NCBI RefSeq assembly: GCF_027409185.1
Contig: NC_084466.1
Span: 69,608,501 to 69,672,500 of the forward strand
Reading direction: 5' to 3'
Source: Cynocephalus volans
Lineage: Eukaryota; Chordata; Mammalia; Dermoptera; Cynocephalidae
Length of the DNA stretch: 64,000 bases
In this document: piece by piece, positions 12,772 through 23,800 of the stretch
Numbering within the stretch: position 1 is the first letter of the stretch
Layout of the letters: every line of letters starts with the position of its first letter
Made by a program: the position numbers and the translations under genes
The notes under the pieces: generated by a model
Databases searched by the model: none
The model's input: only the letters and a program-made list of their open reading frames with translations
Told to the model about the DNA's origin: nothing

Positions 12772-13060
12772 CGCAGCCTGCGGTCAGGGTTAGCGTCTCC
12801 GCTTTGAGTGCCTGAGACTCTCTCAGACCGCACCCGCCGCACTCTGCGCACGCCGCCGGCGCTCTGGGCCGTGACCGCGATGTTGGCGCCCCTGCCGTTT
12901 GGCGCCTGCGTAAATTGAATGGGCCAATGGGCGCAGGGGGGTGGAGCCTGGGTTGCGGTTGCCGGGCGTCTGGCTTCTGCCCTGACCAGTTCCGGTGACT
13001 CGGCAGCTTTCAAACCTAAACGTGCTGTTCACCCTGGACGCGCAACGTGGGAGGACTGGC
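12310..13060. promoter_or_regulatory. CKAP2 CpG-island promoter
   Basis: GC- and CpG-dense sequence spans CKAP2 exon 1 and its upstream side. It holds TTTGGCGCC (12898-12906), an E2F-type word; CCAAT (12924-12928); and TTTGAA read on the minus strand (13009-13014), which matches the CHR element of cell-cycle genes. CKAP2 is known to peak in G2/M, so E2F/CHR control is plausible. The transcription start is not determined. Confidence 0.75.
12702..12771 (-). CDS. CKAP2: CKAP2 coding exon 1
   Basis: This exon encodes residues 1-23 and the first base of codon 24. The donor is GTGACG. It lies in a CpG island. Confidence 0.93.
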
Positions 13061-14230
13061 CTTCTAAATTCCTGCTATGTAGCAGGACTAGAGTCAACAA
13101 AGAGCCGAAATTTGATACCGTTTCAACGCTTACTGTCCATTGAGGAAAGCAGACCAGAGAAAAGACTAGAAGAATGTGTTTGGCTGGGCTCATTAAACAT
13201 CGGCGTGTTCACTGAGAAGGAGGACATAAGCACGAACTACCGCAACGTGAGCACGTGTAATTTCCCCTTCACAAATAATTCTTCATTTTGAGCATCGTAA
13301 CTCTGAAGTGGGACGTTACCATCTGTTTCACAGATGAGGTGACAGGCTCAGAAACTGTTCACGTTTGCACAGCTTGCAAAGGGGAACTGAAATTGTGATC
13401 TACTTTCCATACCTTTATACTATACAATTATCAGGGGCAAAAAAGGGAGGAGAGGAAGAGAAAGAAATAAAATGAGGATAGACTCCACCCGCCCCCCTCC
13501 CCGTTATACAGTATGTAATCCTGTGAAGATAAAATAGCATTTGTTGTAGACATTCTGTGTGTTTGTGCGTTTAACCATGCTCCCATAATCTTTGTCCTCC
13601 TCGTCTAAAAATATCACTTTCATAAAACAGTCCACAAGACAGAACAGAATATTAAGAGCTAGAGGGTTTTAGGAGTGGGAGTGGGGGAGTTAGGGAGAGT
13701 CTGGGCTGTACCTTTCTGGTTGTAAGCGCTGGGTTCACAGCAATTCTCCCTCTTCCCTGATCACTGCAATAAGGCTGGACTGGAGTCTGTCTCAGCCAGG
13801 TTTTAAGTGTGGGGACAAAGGCGGGAGGATGTGAATTCTACCTCCGCCTTCCCAGGGCTGAGGGCCTTCATAGCTGGTCCTCAGCTGTGTCCAGTTTTTC
13901 CCACCTTTGTCTGCTCTTTTCTTAGGAAAAGATAGCTTACTATATCATCTTGCCAATGAGGAAATTAGTTTAGGATTTTCTGTATTTTTTTTTTCCTTGA
14001 TGAAGTGTCTCATTTTTAGTTTAACTTTGCCTGCACTTAAGGCCAACCCTGGAAGAACCAATAGCCAGATATCACCCATCATCATCCTTAAGACATCACT
14101 GCTGTTTACATACTACTGTCAATATTGATTATTTACTAAAATTTCATCAGACAGGTTTGGTTACCAGGAACTCTTATTAAATGATGGAGAACAGTTAAAA
14201 TAGAATAGTTAAAAATTGACTCAAGAACCT
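13061..14230. other. intergenic, no recognisable feature
   Basis: Sequence upstream of CKAP2 shows no clear repeat or gene. Several short open frames have no recognisable protein. Confidence 0.5.
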
Positions 14231-14234
14231 CCAA

Positions 14235-14625
14235 AACATTATGCTAAATAAAAGAAGCCAGACACAAAAGGTAGCATATAGTATGATTCCATTTACATGA
14301 AATACCCCTAATAGATAAATCCATGTAGAAATAACAGATTGGTGGTTGCCAGGGGTTGGGGGTAGGGGAGAATGGAGAGAGACGGCTTAATGGGTAAGTT
14401 TTACTTTGGAGTAATGGAAATGTTTTGGAACTAGATAGAGGTGGTGGTTTGACAGCATTGTGAATGTAGTTATTTCAAAAGTTTGTGGAAAAATAGAATT
14501 AAAAGCTAATATGAAACTTTCCGTGAACTTTTTGAGGTACCCTCATATTAATGCCAGTGAGCTGTTCACTTTTAAAATGGTTAATTTTTTGTTATGTGAA
14601 TTTTGCCTCAATAATCTTTTCTTAA
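14235..14625 (+). repeat. ancient L1 (L1M) 3' UTR fragment
   Basis: It carries the well-known L1M 3' words AAACATTATGCTAAATAAAA, GAAGCCAGACACAAAAGG and GATTGGTGGTTGCCAGGGG. It is diverged and non-coding. Confidence 0.8.
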
Positions 14626-14765
14626 GTGGGCATGGTAAAAAAAGAAAGAAAGAAAATGACTCAAAGAAAACTGGAAATCTCAATAGGCTAAGATGGTGGG
14701 ATAGGAAAACTTTCAAGTGTCTTCCAACATGGCAATCCTTCCCTAATCTCCAGATTCATCCACTC

Positions 14766-14944
14766 TGATGGAGTTTGGATGTGTTGTCCCCTCCAAAACT
14801 CATGTGGAAATTTGATTTACAATGTGGCAGTGTTGGAAACTGATTGAGTCATGGGGGCAGATCCCTCATGAATGGATTAACGCTCTCCCTGGGGGAGGGG
14901 GGATTTATGAGTGAGTTCTCGCTCTATTAGTTCCTGCGAGAGCC

Positions 14945-14999
<55 letters not shown>

Positions 15000-15010
15000 C
15001 CCCCCCTCTT
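14766..15010 (+). mobile_element. partial MaLR-type LTR
   Basis: It starts TGATGGAGTTTGGATGTGTT and contains GAGTCATGGGGGCAGATCCC and GTGAGTTCTCGCTCTATTAG, typical of MaLR LTRs. Its 3' part has been replaced or extended by a (CT)n tract. Confidence 0.7.
14951..14998 (+). repeat. (CT)n microsatellite
   Basis: About 24 uninterrupted CT units followed by a C-run. Such a tract is likely length-variable. Confidence 0.95.
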
Positions 15011-15229
15011 CCTTTCAGAACAGGTCTTTGCAACACAGCAGAACAGGAAACTGCAGGCCCCTGAAGTACCAACGATCAGCTTCAGTCGTTCCTTCTGTTG
15101 TCACGTGAGGCAGGTAAGGCACCTGTGAGAGTAGAGGGTGCGAAAATCCTGAAAGATAGAAGGATGACAAGGACAGGGTGAGGGCACAAAATCCAGCAAA
15201 GAAAGAGGTGAAGAAAAAGGGAATGGAGC

Positions 15230-15760
15230 ACACTGTTGGGTGTTGTGGAGGTCTAGTAGTTTAACAATCTAAAACTGGCTATAACCATCTAAAACTAGCT
15301 GAGACAAATTTCATTGTCTTATCTCAATTTATTTCAAAGCTGTCTTGCAGGGTGTAAGCTGAGCATGGGCAGAGAGGACCATGCCCTCCAGAGGATCTCA
15401 GGAGCCTGAACATTCTCCACCGAGGTGCTGGATCCAGATTAGACCAATCAGAGAACTGGATTCAGAATCAACCAGTCAGCTCCTGACTTTATCAGCCAAT
15501 CAACCCTTGTCTGTCCACCAATTGGTGTTGCCTCATTATCATATTGGGCCTGACTTGGAACTAGCCATTCCTTATCACCTTGTCATTTGGCCTGATTCAG
15601 AGCTAGCCAATCAGGTTTACCTAAAGCCCTTTAAAAGCCTGTTCAGCCCTGGGTTCCGGGAGACAGGTTTGAGGGCTGTATCTTTTGTCTCCAGGGTAGC
15701 GAGCCCTTGCTCAGTACCAGTAAGATGGGAGTAAAGGGAGTTATCAGATTCAGAATGTTT
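15230..15760 (+). mobile_element. candidate ERV LTR promoter region with CCAAT boxes
   Basis: The stretch has CCAAT at 15444, 15496, 15518 and 15607 and a TATA-like CTTTAAAAG at 15630-15638. That is the layout of a retroviral U3/R region, about 530 bp long and starting near TGTTGGGTGTTG. I see no polyadenylation hexamer or clear 3' end, so it may be truncated. The family is not identified. Confidence 0.5.
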
Positions 15761-15769
15761 TTCTGAAAA

Positions 15770-16285
15770 AATCATTCTGTGGAAAACCACAAAATATGCT
15801 GAGGGAAGTTAAAGAAACCCTAAATAAATGGAGAGATATAACATGCTCATGGATCAGAAAATGTTAAGATGTGCATTTTCTCCAAGTTCATCTATTCAAT
15901 CCCAACCCCACTAAAATACTACAAGGCTTTTCTATAGAAATTGACAATTAGATGCTAAAGCTTGAATGGAAATGTGAAGGATCTAGAGTAGGCAGAACAA
16001 TTTTGAAACAACAAAGTTGGAGGACTAAGCACCTGATACAAGACTAATTATAAAGCCGCAATAATCAAGACAGTGTGGTATAGGTGTAAAGACAAAAGAA
16101 TCAATGGACTACAGTAGAGATTCCAGGAATATAATCAAGCTTGTCTGGCTAATTGATCTTTACAAAGTTTGCAGGACAACTCAGTGGAGGAGGATAATCT
16201 CTCCAAAAATCGTGCTAGGACAACTGGATATCTACATACAAAATATTCATTTTGACCCTTAACTTTGTTAAATCAAACCAAAAAG
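15770..16285 (+). repeat. ancient L1 ORF2 fragment
   Basis: Diverged L1M sequence containing AAAGCCGCAATAATCAAGAC and AGTGTGGTATAGGTGTAAAG. The same element seems to resume at 16815-17045 after an insertion. Confidence 0.75.
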
Positions 16286-16289
16286 TTTT

Positions 16290-16810
16290 GGCCTGAGAAA
16301 GCCTCTGTCCTCTGGTGCTCTTACATAGGAACCTCAACTTGACTTGGCGCATAAGCACATGAGCAAATGAAAACCTAACTGAGAAGTGTGCTTCTGGGAC
16401 AATAGCTAAATCTCAGCCAATTGCAGGCCGTCACCTGTTCTGTACCTCACTTCCTTTTTCGGAACCATCACTTCCCTTTTTCTGTCTATAAATTTAACTG
16501 ACCTTGCATTTTCAATTTTTTTTTTTTTTTTTTTTTTTGTCGTTTTTTCGTGACCTGCACTCAGCCAGTGAGTGCACCCGTCAGTCCTACATAGGATCCG
16601 AACCCGCGGCGGGAGCGTCGCCGCGCCCCCAGCGCAGCACTCTACCAAGTGCGCCACGGGCTCGGCCCCTGACCTTGCATTTTCAACGTAGTCCTTCTTA
16701 ATCTGTTCTGACTAGGGGCTGACCAATTTGCAAGTAGTTTTTTTATTATCTTGCTCAAATTAAGCTTTGTTAAATTTAATTTGCTTAAAGTTTTTCTTTT
16801 AACAACCTCA
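16290..16810. other. probable insertion splitting the old L1, with nested SINE
   Basis: This segment separates two collinear L1M pieces and contains the SINE at 16516-16669. It may be an old LTR, with a TATA-like TCTATAAATTTA at about 16484-16496. No clear ends are visible. Confidence 0.35.
16516..16669 (-). mobile_element. young dimeric tRNA-Ile-like SINE
   Basis: On the minus strand it reads GGGGCCGAGCCCGTGGCGCA, then GGGTTCGGATCCTATGTAGG, a short second unit and an A tail. It is flanked by an exact 17-bp duplication TGACCTTGCATTTTCAA (16499-16515 and 16670-16686), indicating a recent insertion. Confidence 0.93.
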
Positions 16811-16814
16811 ACCC

Positions 16815-17045
16815 TTGTACAGAAACAAAAAACAAACCAACAACCTCAAAATGGAGCATAGGCCTAAATGTAAGAACCCAAATTATAAAACTTTTAGAAG
16901 GAAACATAGGAGAAAATCTTAGTGACTTTGTGTTAGGCAAAGATTTCTTAATTGGGAGACAAAAAGCACAAAGTACAAAAGAAAAAATGCACTGGACATC
17001 AAAATTTAAACCTTTTGCTCTTCAAAAACACTCTTTATAAACTAA
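16815..17045 (+). repeat. ancient L1 ORF2 fragment, continuation
   Basis: Words such as CTTTTAGAAGGAAACATAGG and CTTAGTGACTTTGTGTTAGG are typical of a late ORF2 segment of old L1. It continues the fragment ending near 16285. Confidence 0.7.
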
Positions 17046-18040
17046 AGAATCCTATGGTTCTGTTTCTCTGGAGAACTCTGAGAATATGGATGCCTTGTTC
17101 TCCTTCTTGGATGGGTCACTTAGGTAGGTACTCTTGCCTATTTTTTCATTTCTTGACATATCCAAGACATGACATTCCTCCTTGCTCCAGCCTGGAAAAA
17201 GGAAACCCTTGTACAGTCATCTAACCCCACTGCTCTCAATTCTTATGCTGCTTCTTTGTTTACTACGGACTGAATGCCCTTCAAGGACAGAAAACATTCC
17301 TTGTTTTCATGTCCCCAGTGCCCGGTATTTTGATCACTGCAAAGCCCAGGAAAAACTGCACAGTTTCACATGTGATTAGGACACTTAGGTTACTTTCAAT
17401 AGAAAAAAAAAAAAAAGGACTAAAAAATTTAAACAATCTAATGCTCAAAAATCACAAAATGACAGGAAATTGTAATATACAAGGATGGCATATTACAGCG
17501 ATTAAAATGTTTTCAAAGAACTTTTAGTGATATGGGCTTATAGTCATGATATAAACTGAAAAATATACAGGAGACAGTTTGGAAACAGGACAAAACATAC
17601 ACAGCATTTTAGAACATGACAAAGGTGGCAATTCAATTCAGTGGGGAAAAGAAAACTTTTGTTCACTGGAAAGGGTCTTGCCTTTCTTGTACAGTCTGGG
17701 CTACAGACCAGTGACTCCATAATTGGGGGAGACATGGAGCCCTGAGAGCAGAGAACAAACCTGCCCTCTGCCTCTCTGCCCACATGGGCAAGCAGGTGAG
17801 AGAGGCACTCTCCTTGCCCTAATCCTGGCCTCTTGGATCCTTCCTTTATTTAAAATGGATATTTTGTTCATCACAGATTTTTTTGCACTAATTTTGGTTT
17901 TTAAAAATATTGCTTTAAAATATCATCTCTCTTGAAGGCTGAGTTTTTTGGTGCTCCCTTCAATTTTGCACCTGAGGAAAGTGCTGCACTCACCTTATCC
18001 TAGTCCCAGCCCTGCCCAAACCAGCTGTTTCTCTTGCCAG
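17046..18040. other. intergenic, nothing clear
   Basis: About 1 kb with no recognised gene or repeat. Confidence 0.45.
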
Positions 18041-18125
18041 CAGCACTATAGAAGAGTTGAAATACCTAGAACAATGCTGGACACATAATAGGTGCTCAAT
18101 AAATGTTTTTAAAATGTACGATGAG
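18040..18125 (+). repeat. L2/MIR-type 3' end that served as L1 target
   Basis: The word ATAATAGGTGCTCAATAAATG is the classic L2/MIR 3' terminus. The full-length L1 landed directly after it. Confidence 0.6.
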
Positions 18126-19640
18126 GTTTCAAGATGGCGGCGGCTGCGGCGGCTGGCGCGGAGTAGCTGAGGTGGAAAAGGTGGCCACTGGGCCTCAGGC
18201 AGCCGGGAAACTTGTGGACCTTTCTCTGGCCATCTCTTAAGGGAGGACTGCTGCAGCTGGCCGGTCGTGGGGGCTCAACGCCACTTTGCCCCCGGCAGGA
18301 GAGGCTGCCTCATTTACAGGCAACAGCTTTGAAGTGTGGAGCAGGAAAAGAACTGATTCTTAGCTGCAAAAGCGAGTCTTGAAACAGGGAACACGGCGCC
18401 AGGGCTGCTGTGGATGCAGCCAGGATCCCGGAGGCTGGGGCCGCACTGAAGGAGGCCAGCTGCCCTATCCAGGATTCGAGGTTTCAGGCCGGCATTAAAG
18501 AAGACTCCTGGGAGCGCCCGAGCGGCGCCGCGACTGAACAGCCCGAGGCGGCAGCGCCGAGAACACGGAAGGCAACAAACCAGAGACAGAGCGAGCGCCC
18601 GACCTGGCACAGCACTGTGAGTGATCCCTGGCAAAGCTCTGTTCGGGGGGTGGATGCCCACGCGGCTCCCCGCCTGCACCACCAGGCCACTCATTGCCCC
18701 GGTGCTGCCTCCATTTTCCCAGGTGCGGGCAGCTCCGCCCTGCTCGGCCATCACTGAGCCCATTTGCTTGGCCTGGCGCGGGGCTTTCCGGACCCTGCAG
18801 GCCGACCTCCTCTCCCACTCCCTCCACGGTTCTCTGGCAGGGCTGGGGGTGTGGGGCGTCCCGACCAGTTTTGGGAGGGCTAGGAAGTACGGGCGGGCCG
18901 ACTGTCACTCCACCACACCCTGGACTCCGGCCCCGGTAAACTTCCTGTTACTGGGAGGCAGATACCATCTCTGCGACCACCAGTTTGGAAAAAAGCCTAA
19001 CGAATTTCTGGTTGGGAATAGTGTGGTAGGAGAGTTCCCAGGTCTGCTTGAACCTGCCGGAGAGCAGGCTGCAGGCAGGCACTAGACTCGGTTTATACCG
19101 GGGGGATACAAAGGTGAACAAGACCCGAGAAAGATCTACACAGTGCTACAAAGGCACCCAGAGAGACTGGTCGTCTGTGCCTAGCAGAAACCTGGTAGAC
19201 TTCCTGGGCGAGGCGGTGCTGAGCAGGGTCTTGAAGGCCCAGCTGATAGACGAGGGGTGCAGAAGACACGCCCCAACCCAGCACAGTGTGCACAGAGTGG
19301 GGAGACGTGCGGCCAGGGAGGCGAAGATTCGACAGAAACCACACACCCGGTGGGGTCGCCACTGCACGATCTAACAGCCTGGGCCAGAGCACACTGAACG
19401 GGGAGAAGTCCTGTACAGAAAGTGAAAGCTCAACAGAGATCACACACCCTGTGGTACGTGATCCACCAGCCCAGCAGAGTACAAGCTGACCAGAAAGGTG
19501 GATCCCCGGAGAAGCCCAAGACCCGAGGCAACCACACACACAAGACACTAGAGGCCAACTGAGCAGTCACGGCGGGAGCCATACCAAATTGGCAACCACA
19601 GCAACATCCTAGTTAGTCATTAGTCTTAAACCGGTGGACT
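18126..19640 (+). promoter_or_regulatory. L1 5' UTR / internal promoter
   Basis: A 1.5-kb CpG-rich leader with a CAAGATGGC YY1-like word 6 bases from the 5' end, where L1 promoters place it. Near its 3' part lie two diverged copies of a roughly 95-bp unit (about 19300-19480). Each carries an ACA.ACC.GGTG / ACACACCCTGTGGT-like core. Confidence 0.8.
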
Positions 19641-19658
19641 GTGAAACCCCCTGCCACA

Positions 19659-20639
19659 ATGAATAAACACCAAAAAAAAGACACCAGAAATACAAAAAAT
19701 CAAGAAAGTACACCACCAAAAGTTAATAAATCTCATACTCTAGATCCTATAGAACAAGAAGCCCTTGAAATAACTGATAAGGAATTTCGAGTGATAATTC
19801 TAAGGAAACTGAATGAGATACAAGAAAACTCAGCTAGACATCATGATGAAATGAGGAAAAGTATACAGGATCTGAAAGAGGAAATATACAAGGAAATCAA
19901 TGTCCTGAAAAAAAATGTAGCAGAACTTGCTGAACTGAAGAAGTTATTCAGCGAAATAAAAAACACAACGGAGAGTTTAACCAGCAGGCTTGTCGAAGTT
20001 GAAGAGAGAACCTCTGAACTTGAAGATGGGCTGTTTGAAATAACACAAGCAGACAAAAAGAAAGAAAAAAGAATCAAGGACATGGAAGAAAATCTGAGAG
20101 AGATATCAGACAACCTCAAGCGCTCAAATATCCGAGTCATGGGTATTCCAGAAGGGGAGGAAAATGGAGATTCCATTGAAAACATATTCAACAAAATAGT
20201 GGCAGAAAACTTCCCAGGTATAGGAAAAATCACAGATCTTCAGATCCAGGAAGCTCAACGATCTCCAAACGTATTCAACCCAAAAAGGCCTTCTCCAAGA
20301 CATGTCATAGTCAAATTGGCAAAACTCAGAGACAAAGAGAGAATCTTAAAAGCTGCAAGAGAGAAGCGTCAAATCACCTATAAGGGAGCCCCAATCAGGT
20401 TAACATCAGACTTTTCATCACAAACCCTAAAAGCTAGAAAGGAATGGGATGATATTTTCAAAATACTAAAAGACAAAGATTGCCAGCCAAGAATACTCTA
20501 CCCTGCAAGGCTATCCTTCCGAAATGAGGGGCAAATAGTATATTTCTCAGACAAACAAAAACTGCGGGAGTTCACTACCACAAGACCACCCTTACAAGAA
20601 ATCCTCAAGGGAGTACTGGGTTTGGTTCCTGAAAAATAA
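19659..20639 (+). CDS. L1 ORF1p (RNA-binding chaperone), intact
   Basis: A 326-aa protein starting at the ATG at 19659. An in-frame GTG lies 18 bases upstream, but ATG fits the family. ORF1p coats L1 RNA as trimers in the cytoplasmic RNP. Visible parts, in order: a basic N-terminus; a long heptad-rich coiled coil (about residues 45-145, Glu/Lys/Leu-rich); an RRM starting near [11 protein letters not shown] (about 165); and a C-terminal domain with PRHVIVKLAKLRDKERILKA and ILYPARLSF. The length is close to the roughly 338 aa of human ORF1p. There is no stop or frameshift. It is followed by a 187-bp spacer before ORF2, longer than in human L1. Confidence 0.95.
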   Translation: MNKHQKKDTRNTKNQESTPPKVNKSHTLDPIEQEALEITDKEFRVIILRKLNEIQENSARHHDEMRKSIQDLKEEIYKEINVLKKNVAELAELKKLFSEIKNTTESLTSRLVEVEERTSELEDGLFEITQADKKKEKRIKDMEENLREISDNLKRSNIRVMGIPEGEENGDSIENIFNKIVAENFPGIGKITDLQIQEAQRSPNVFNPKRPSPRHVIVKLAKLRDKERILKAAREKRQITYKGAPIRLTSDFSSQTLKARKEWDDIFKILKDKDCQPRILYPARLSFRNEGQIVYFSDKQKLREFTTTRPPLQEILKGVLGLVPEK

Positions 20640-20826
20640 CTACCACTGCCATAAAAACCTAAGAAAAATCTAAACCCGCTAGTACAATAAAAATGGCATT
20701 CATGAAGAGAAAACAAGCTAACAAAAACACTATCTACAACCTAAGGAACCAACAAACAAAGAAACCAAACAGTAAATCAGAAAGCAAGGAACAAAAGACA
20801 CCTAAGACAACCAAACAACCAATAAA

Positions 20827-23800
20827 ATGCTAAGAATAAATCAACACCTTTCAATAACAACTCTTAAGGTTAAAGGCTTAAATTCCCCAATTAAAAGACA
20901 CAGACTGGCTGACTGGATCAAAAAGCAGGACCCAACTATATGCTGCCTACAAGAGACCCACCTCACCCATAAAGATTCACACAGACTAAGAGTAAAAGGA
21001 TGGAAAAAGATTTACCATGCAAACAGAAAAGAAAAACGAGCTGGAGTGGCTATTCTTATATCTGACAAAATAGACTTTAAACTAAAAACCATAAAAAGAG
21101 ACAATGAGGGACACTACTTAATGATAAAAGGACTGATCCATCAAGAAGACATAACAATCATAAATATGTACGCACCCAATGTTGGAGCAGCCAGATTTAT
21201 AAAACAAACTCTATTAGACCTAAAGAAGGAAATAGACACTAATTCCATAATAGCAGGGGACCTGAACACTCCACTGTCAATATTAGACAGATCATCTAGG
21301 CAAAGAATCAGTAGAGAAACACAAGATCTAAACAAGACTCTAGACCAATTGGAATTGGCAGATATCTACAGAACATTCCACCCAACAACCTCAGAATATT
21401 CATTCTTCTCATCAGCACATGGATCATTCTCCAAGATAGATCACATATTAGGTCACAAATCAAGTCTCAATAAATTCAAAAAAATTGGAATTATCCCATG
21501 TATCTTCTCAGACCACAATGGATTAAAACTAGAAATTAATAACAAACAAAACTCTGGAAACTATACAAACACATGGAAATTAAACAGCATTCTACTTAAT
21601 GACATATGGGTCCAAGAAGAAATCAAGCAGGAAATCAAAAAGTTTATTGAAACTAATGAAAACAATGATACATCATACCAAAACCTGTGGGATACTGCAA
21701 AAGCAGTATTGAGGGGAAAATTTATTGCATTAAATGCTCACTTCAGAAGAATGGAAAGATGGCAAGTGAACAACCTAACACTTCACCTTAAAGAACTAGA
21801 AAAACAAGAACAATCCAATCCTAAAGTTAGCAGACGGAAAGAAATCATTAAGATCAGAGCAGAACTGAATGAAATTGAAAACCAAAAAACAATTCAAAAG
21901 ATCAACGAATCAAAAAGTTGGTTTTTTGAAAAGATAAATAAAATTGACAAACCATTAGCATGGCTAACAAAAAAAAGAAGAGAGAAGACTCAAATAACAA
22001 AAATTAGAAATGAAAAAGGCGATATTACAACTGATTCATCTGAAATACAAGGAATCATTCGAGACTACTATAAACAACTATACGCCAACAAATTTGAAAA
22101 TCTGGAGGAAATGGATAAATTTCTAAACACACACAAGCTCCCAAAACTGAACCGTGAAGACGTAGAAAATTTGAACAGACCAATAACAATAAAGGAGATT
22201 GAAGCTGTTATCAGAAGGCTCCCAACAAAGAAAAGCCCAGGACCAGATGGATTCACAGCAGAATTTTACCAAACATTCAAAGAGGAATTGACACCGATTC
22301 TTTACAAACTATTCCAAAAGATTGAAACGGACGCAAATCTCCCAAACTCATTCTATGAAGCAAACATCATCCTGATACCAAAACCAGGTAAAGATATAAC
22401 CAAAAAAGAAAACTACAGGCCGATATCCTTGATGAATATAGATGCAAAAATCCTCACTAAAATATTAGCAAACAGAATACAGCAACACATACGAAAAATT
22501 ATTCATCACGATCAAGTGGGATTCATCCCAGGGATGCAAGGTTGGTTCAACATACGCAAATCAATAAATGTGATACACCATATTAATAAACTCAAACACA
22601 AGGACCATATGATCATCTCTATAGATGCTGAAAAAGCATTTGATAAAGTTCAGCACTCATTCATGACAAAGACCCTCTATAAGTTAGGTATAGAGGGAAA
22701 GTATCTCAACGTAATTAAAGCCATATATGCCAAACCCACTGCCAATATCATCCTGAATGGGGAAAAGCTGAAAGCTTTTCCTTTAAGAACAGGCACTAGA
22801 CAAGGATGCCCACTCTCACCACTCCTATTCAACATAGTGTTGGAAGTACTAGCCAGAGCAATCAGAGAAGAGAAGGAAATAAAGGGCATCCAGATTGGAA
22901 AAGATGAAGTCAAACTGTCCCTGTTTGCAGATGACATGATCCTATATATCGAACAGCCTAAAACCTCTACAAAAAAACTGTTGGAATTGATAAATGATTT
23001 CAGCACAGTAGCAGGATACAAAATCAACACACAAAAATCAGTAGCATTTCTTTTCTCCAATAGTGAACATGCAGAAGGAGAAATCAAGAAAGCCTGCCCA
23101 TTTACAATAGCCACCAAAAAAATAAAATACTTAGGAATTGAGTTAACCAAGGAGGTGAAAAATCTCTATAATGAGAACTACAAACCACTGCTGAGAGAAA
23201 TTAGAGAGGATACAAGAAGATGGAAAGATATCCCATGCTCTTGGATTGGAAGAATCAACATAGTGAAAATGTCCATACTACCCAAAGTGATATACAAATT
23301 CAATGCAATCCCCATCAAAATTCCAAAGACATTTTTCTCAGAAATGGAAAAAACTATTCAGACATTTATATGGAACAATAAAAGACCACGAATAGCCAAA
23401 GCAATGCTCAGCAAAAAAAATAAAGCTGGAGGCATAACACTACCTGACTTTAAGCTATACTACAAAGCTATAATAACCAAAACAGTATGGTACTGGCATA
23501 AAAACAGACACACTGACCAATGGAATAGAATAGAGAATCCAGAAATCAACCCTCACACTTACTGCCATCTGATCTTTGACAAAGGCACCAAGCCTATTCA
23601 CTGGGGAAGGGACTGCCTCTTCAGCAAGTGGTGCTGGGATAACTGGATATCGTTATGCAGGAGAATGAAACTAGATCCATACCTCTCACCATATACTAAA
23701 ATCAACTCAAAATGGATTAAGGATTTAAATATACACCCTGAGACAATAAAACTTCTTAAAGAAAACATAGGGGAAACACTTCAGGAAATAGGACTGGGCA

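Noticed and set aside
12417-13032. Several overlapping open frames on both strands around CKAP2 exon 1
   Set aside because: They follow CpG-island composition. Only the short CKAP2 first exon has family support.
14951-15000. CRISPR-like or other programmed array
   Set aside because: It is a simple CT microsatellite. The window is mammalian and contains no spacer-repeat array.
15381-15734. 117-aa open frame in the CCAAT-rich region
   Set aside because: It overlaps a promoter-like LTR segment and has no recognisable domain.
18410-19548. Multiple frames in the L1 5' UTR as possible host genes
   Set aside because: They lie inside the retroelement leader, and several start at GTG rather than ATG. 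One antisense frame is kept only as a low-interest finding.
22677-23150. 157-aa frame antisense to L1 ORF2, and similar antisense frames
   Set aside because: Mirror of the long ORF2 reading frame.
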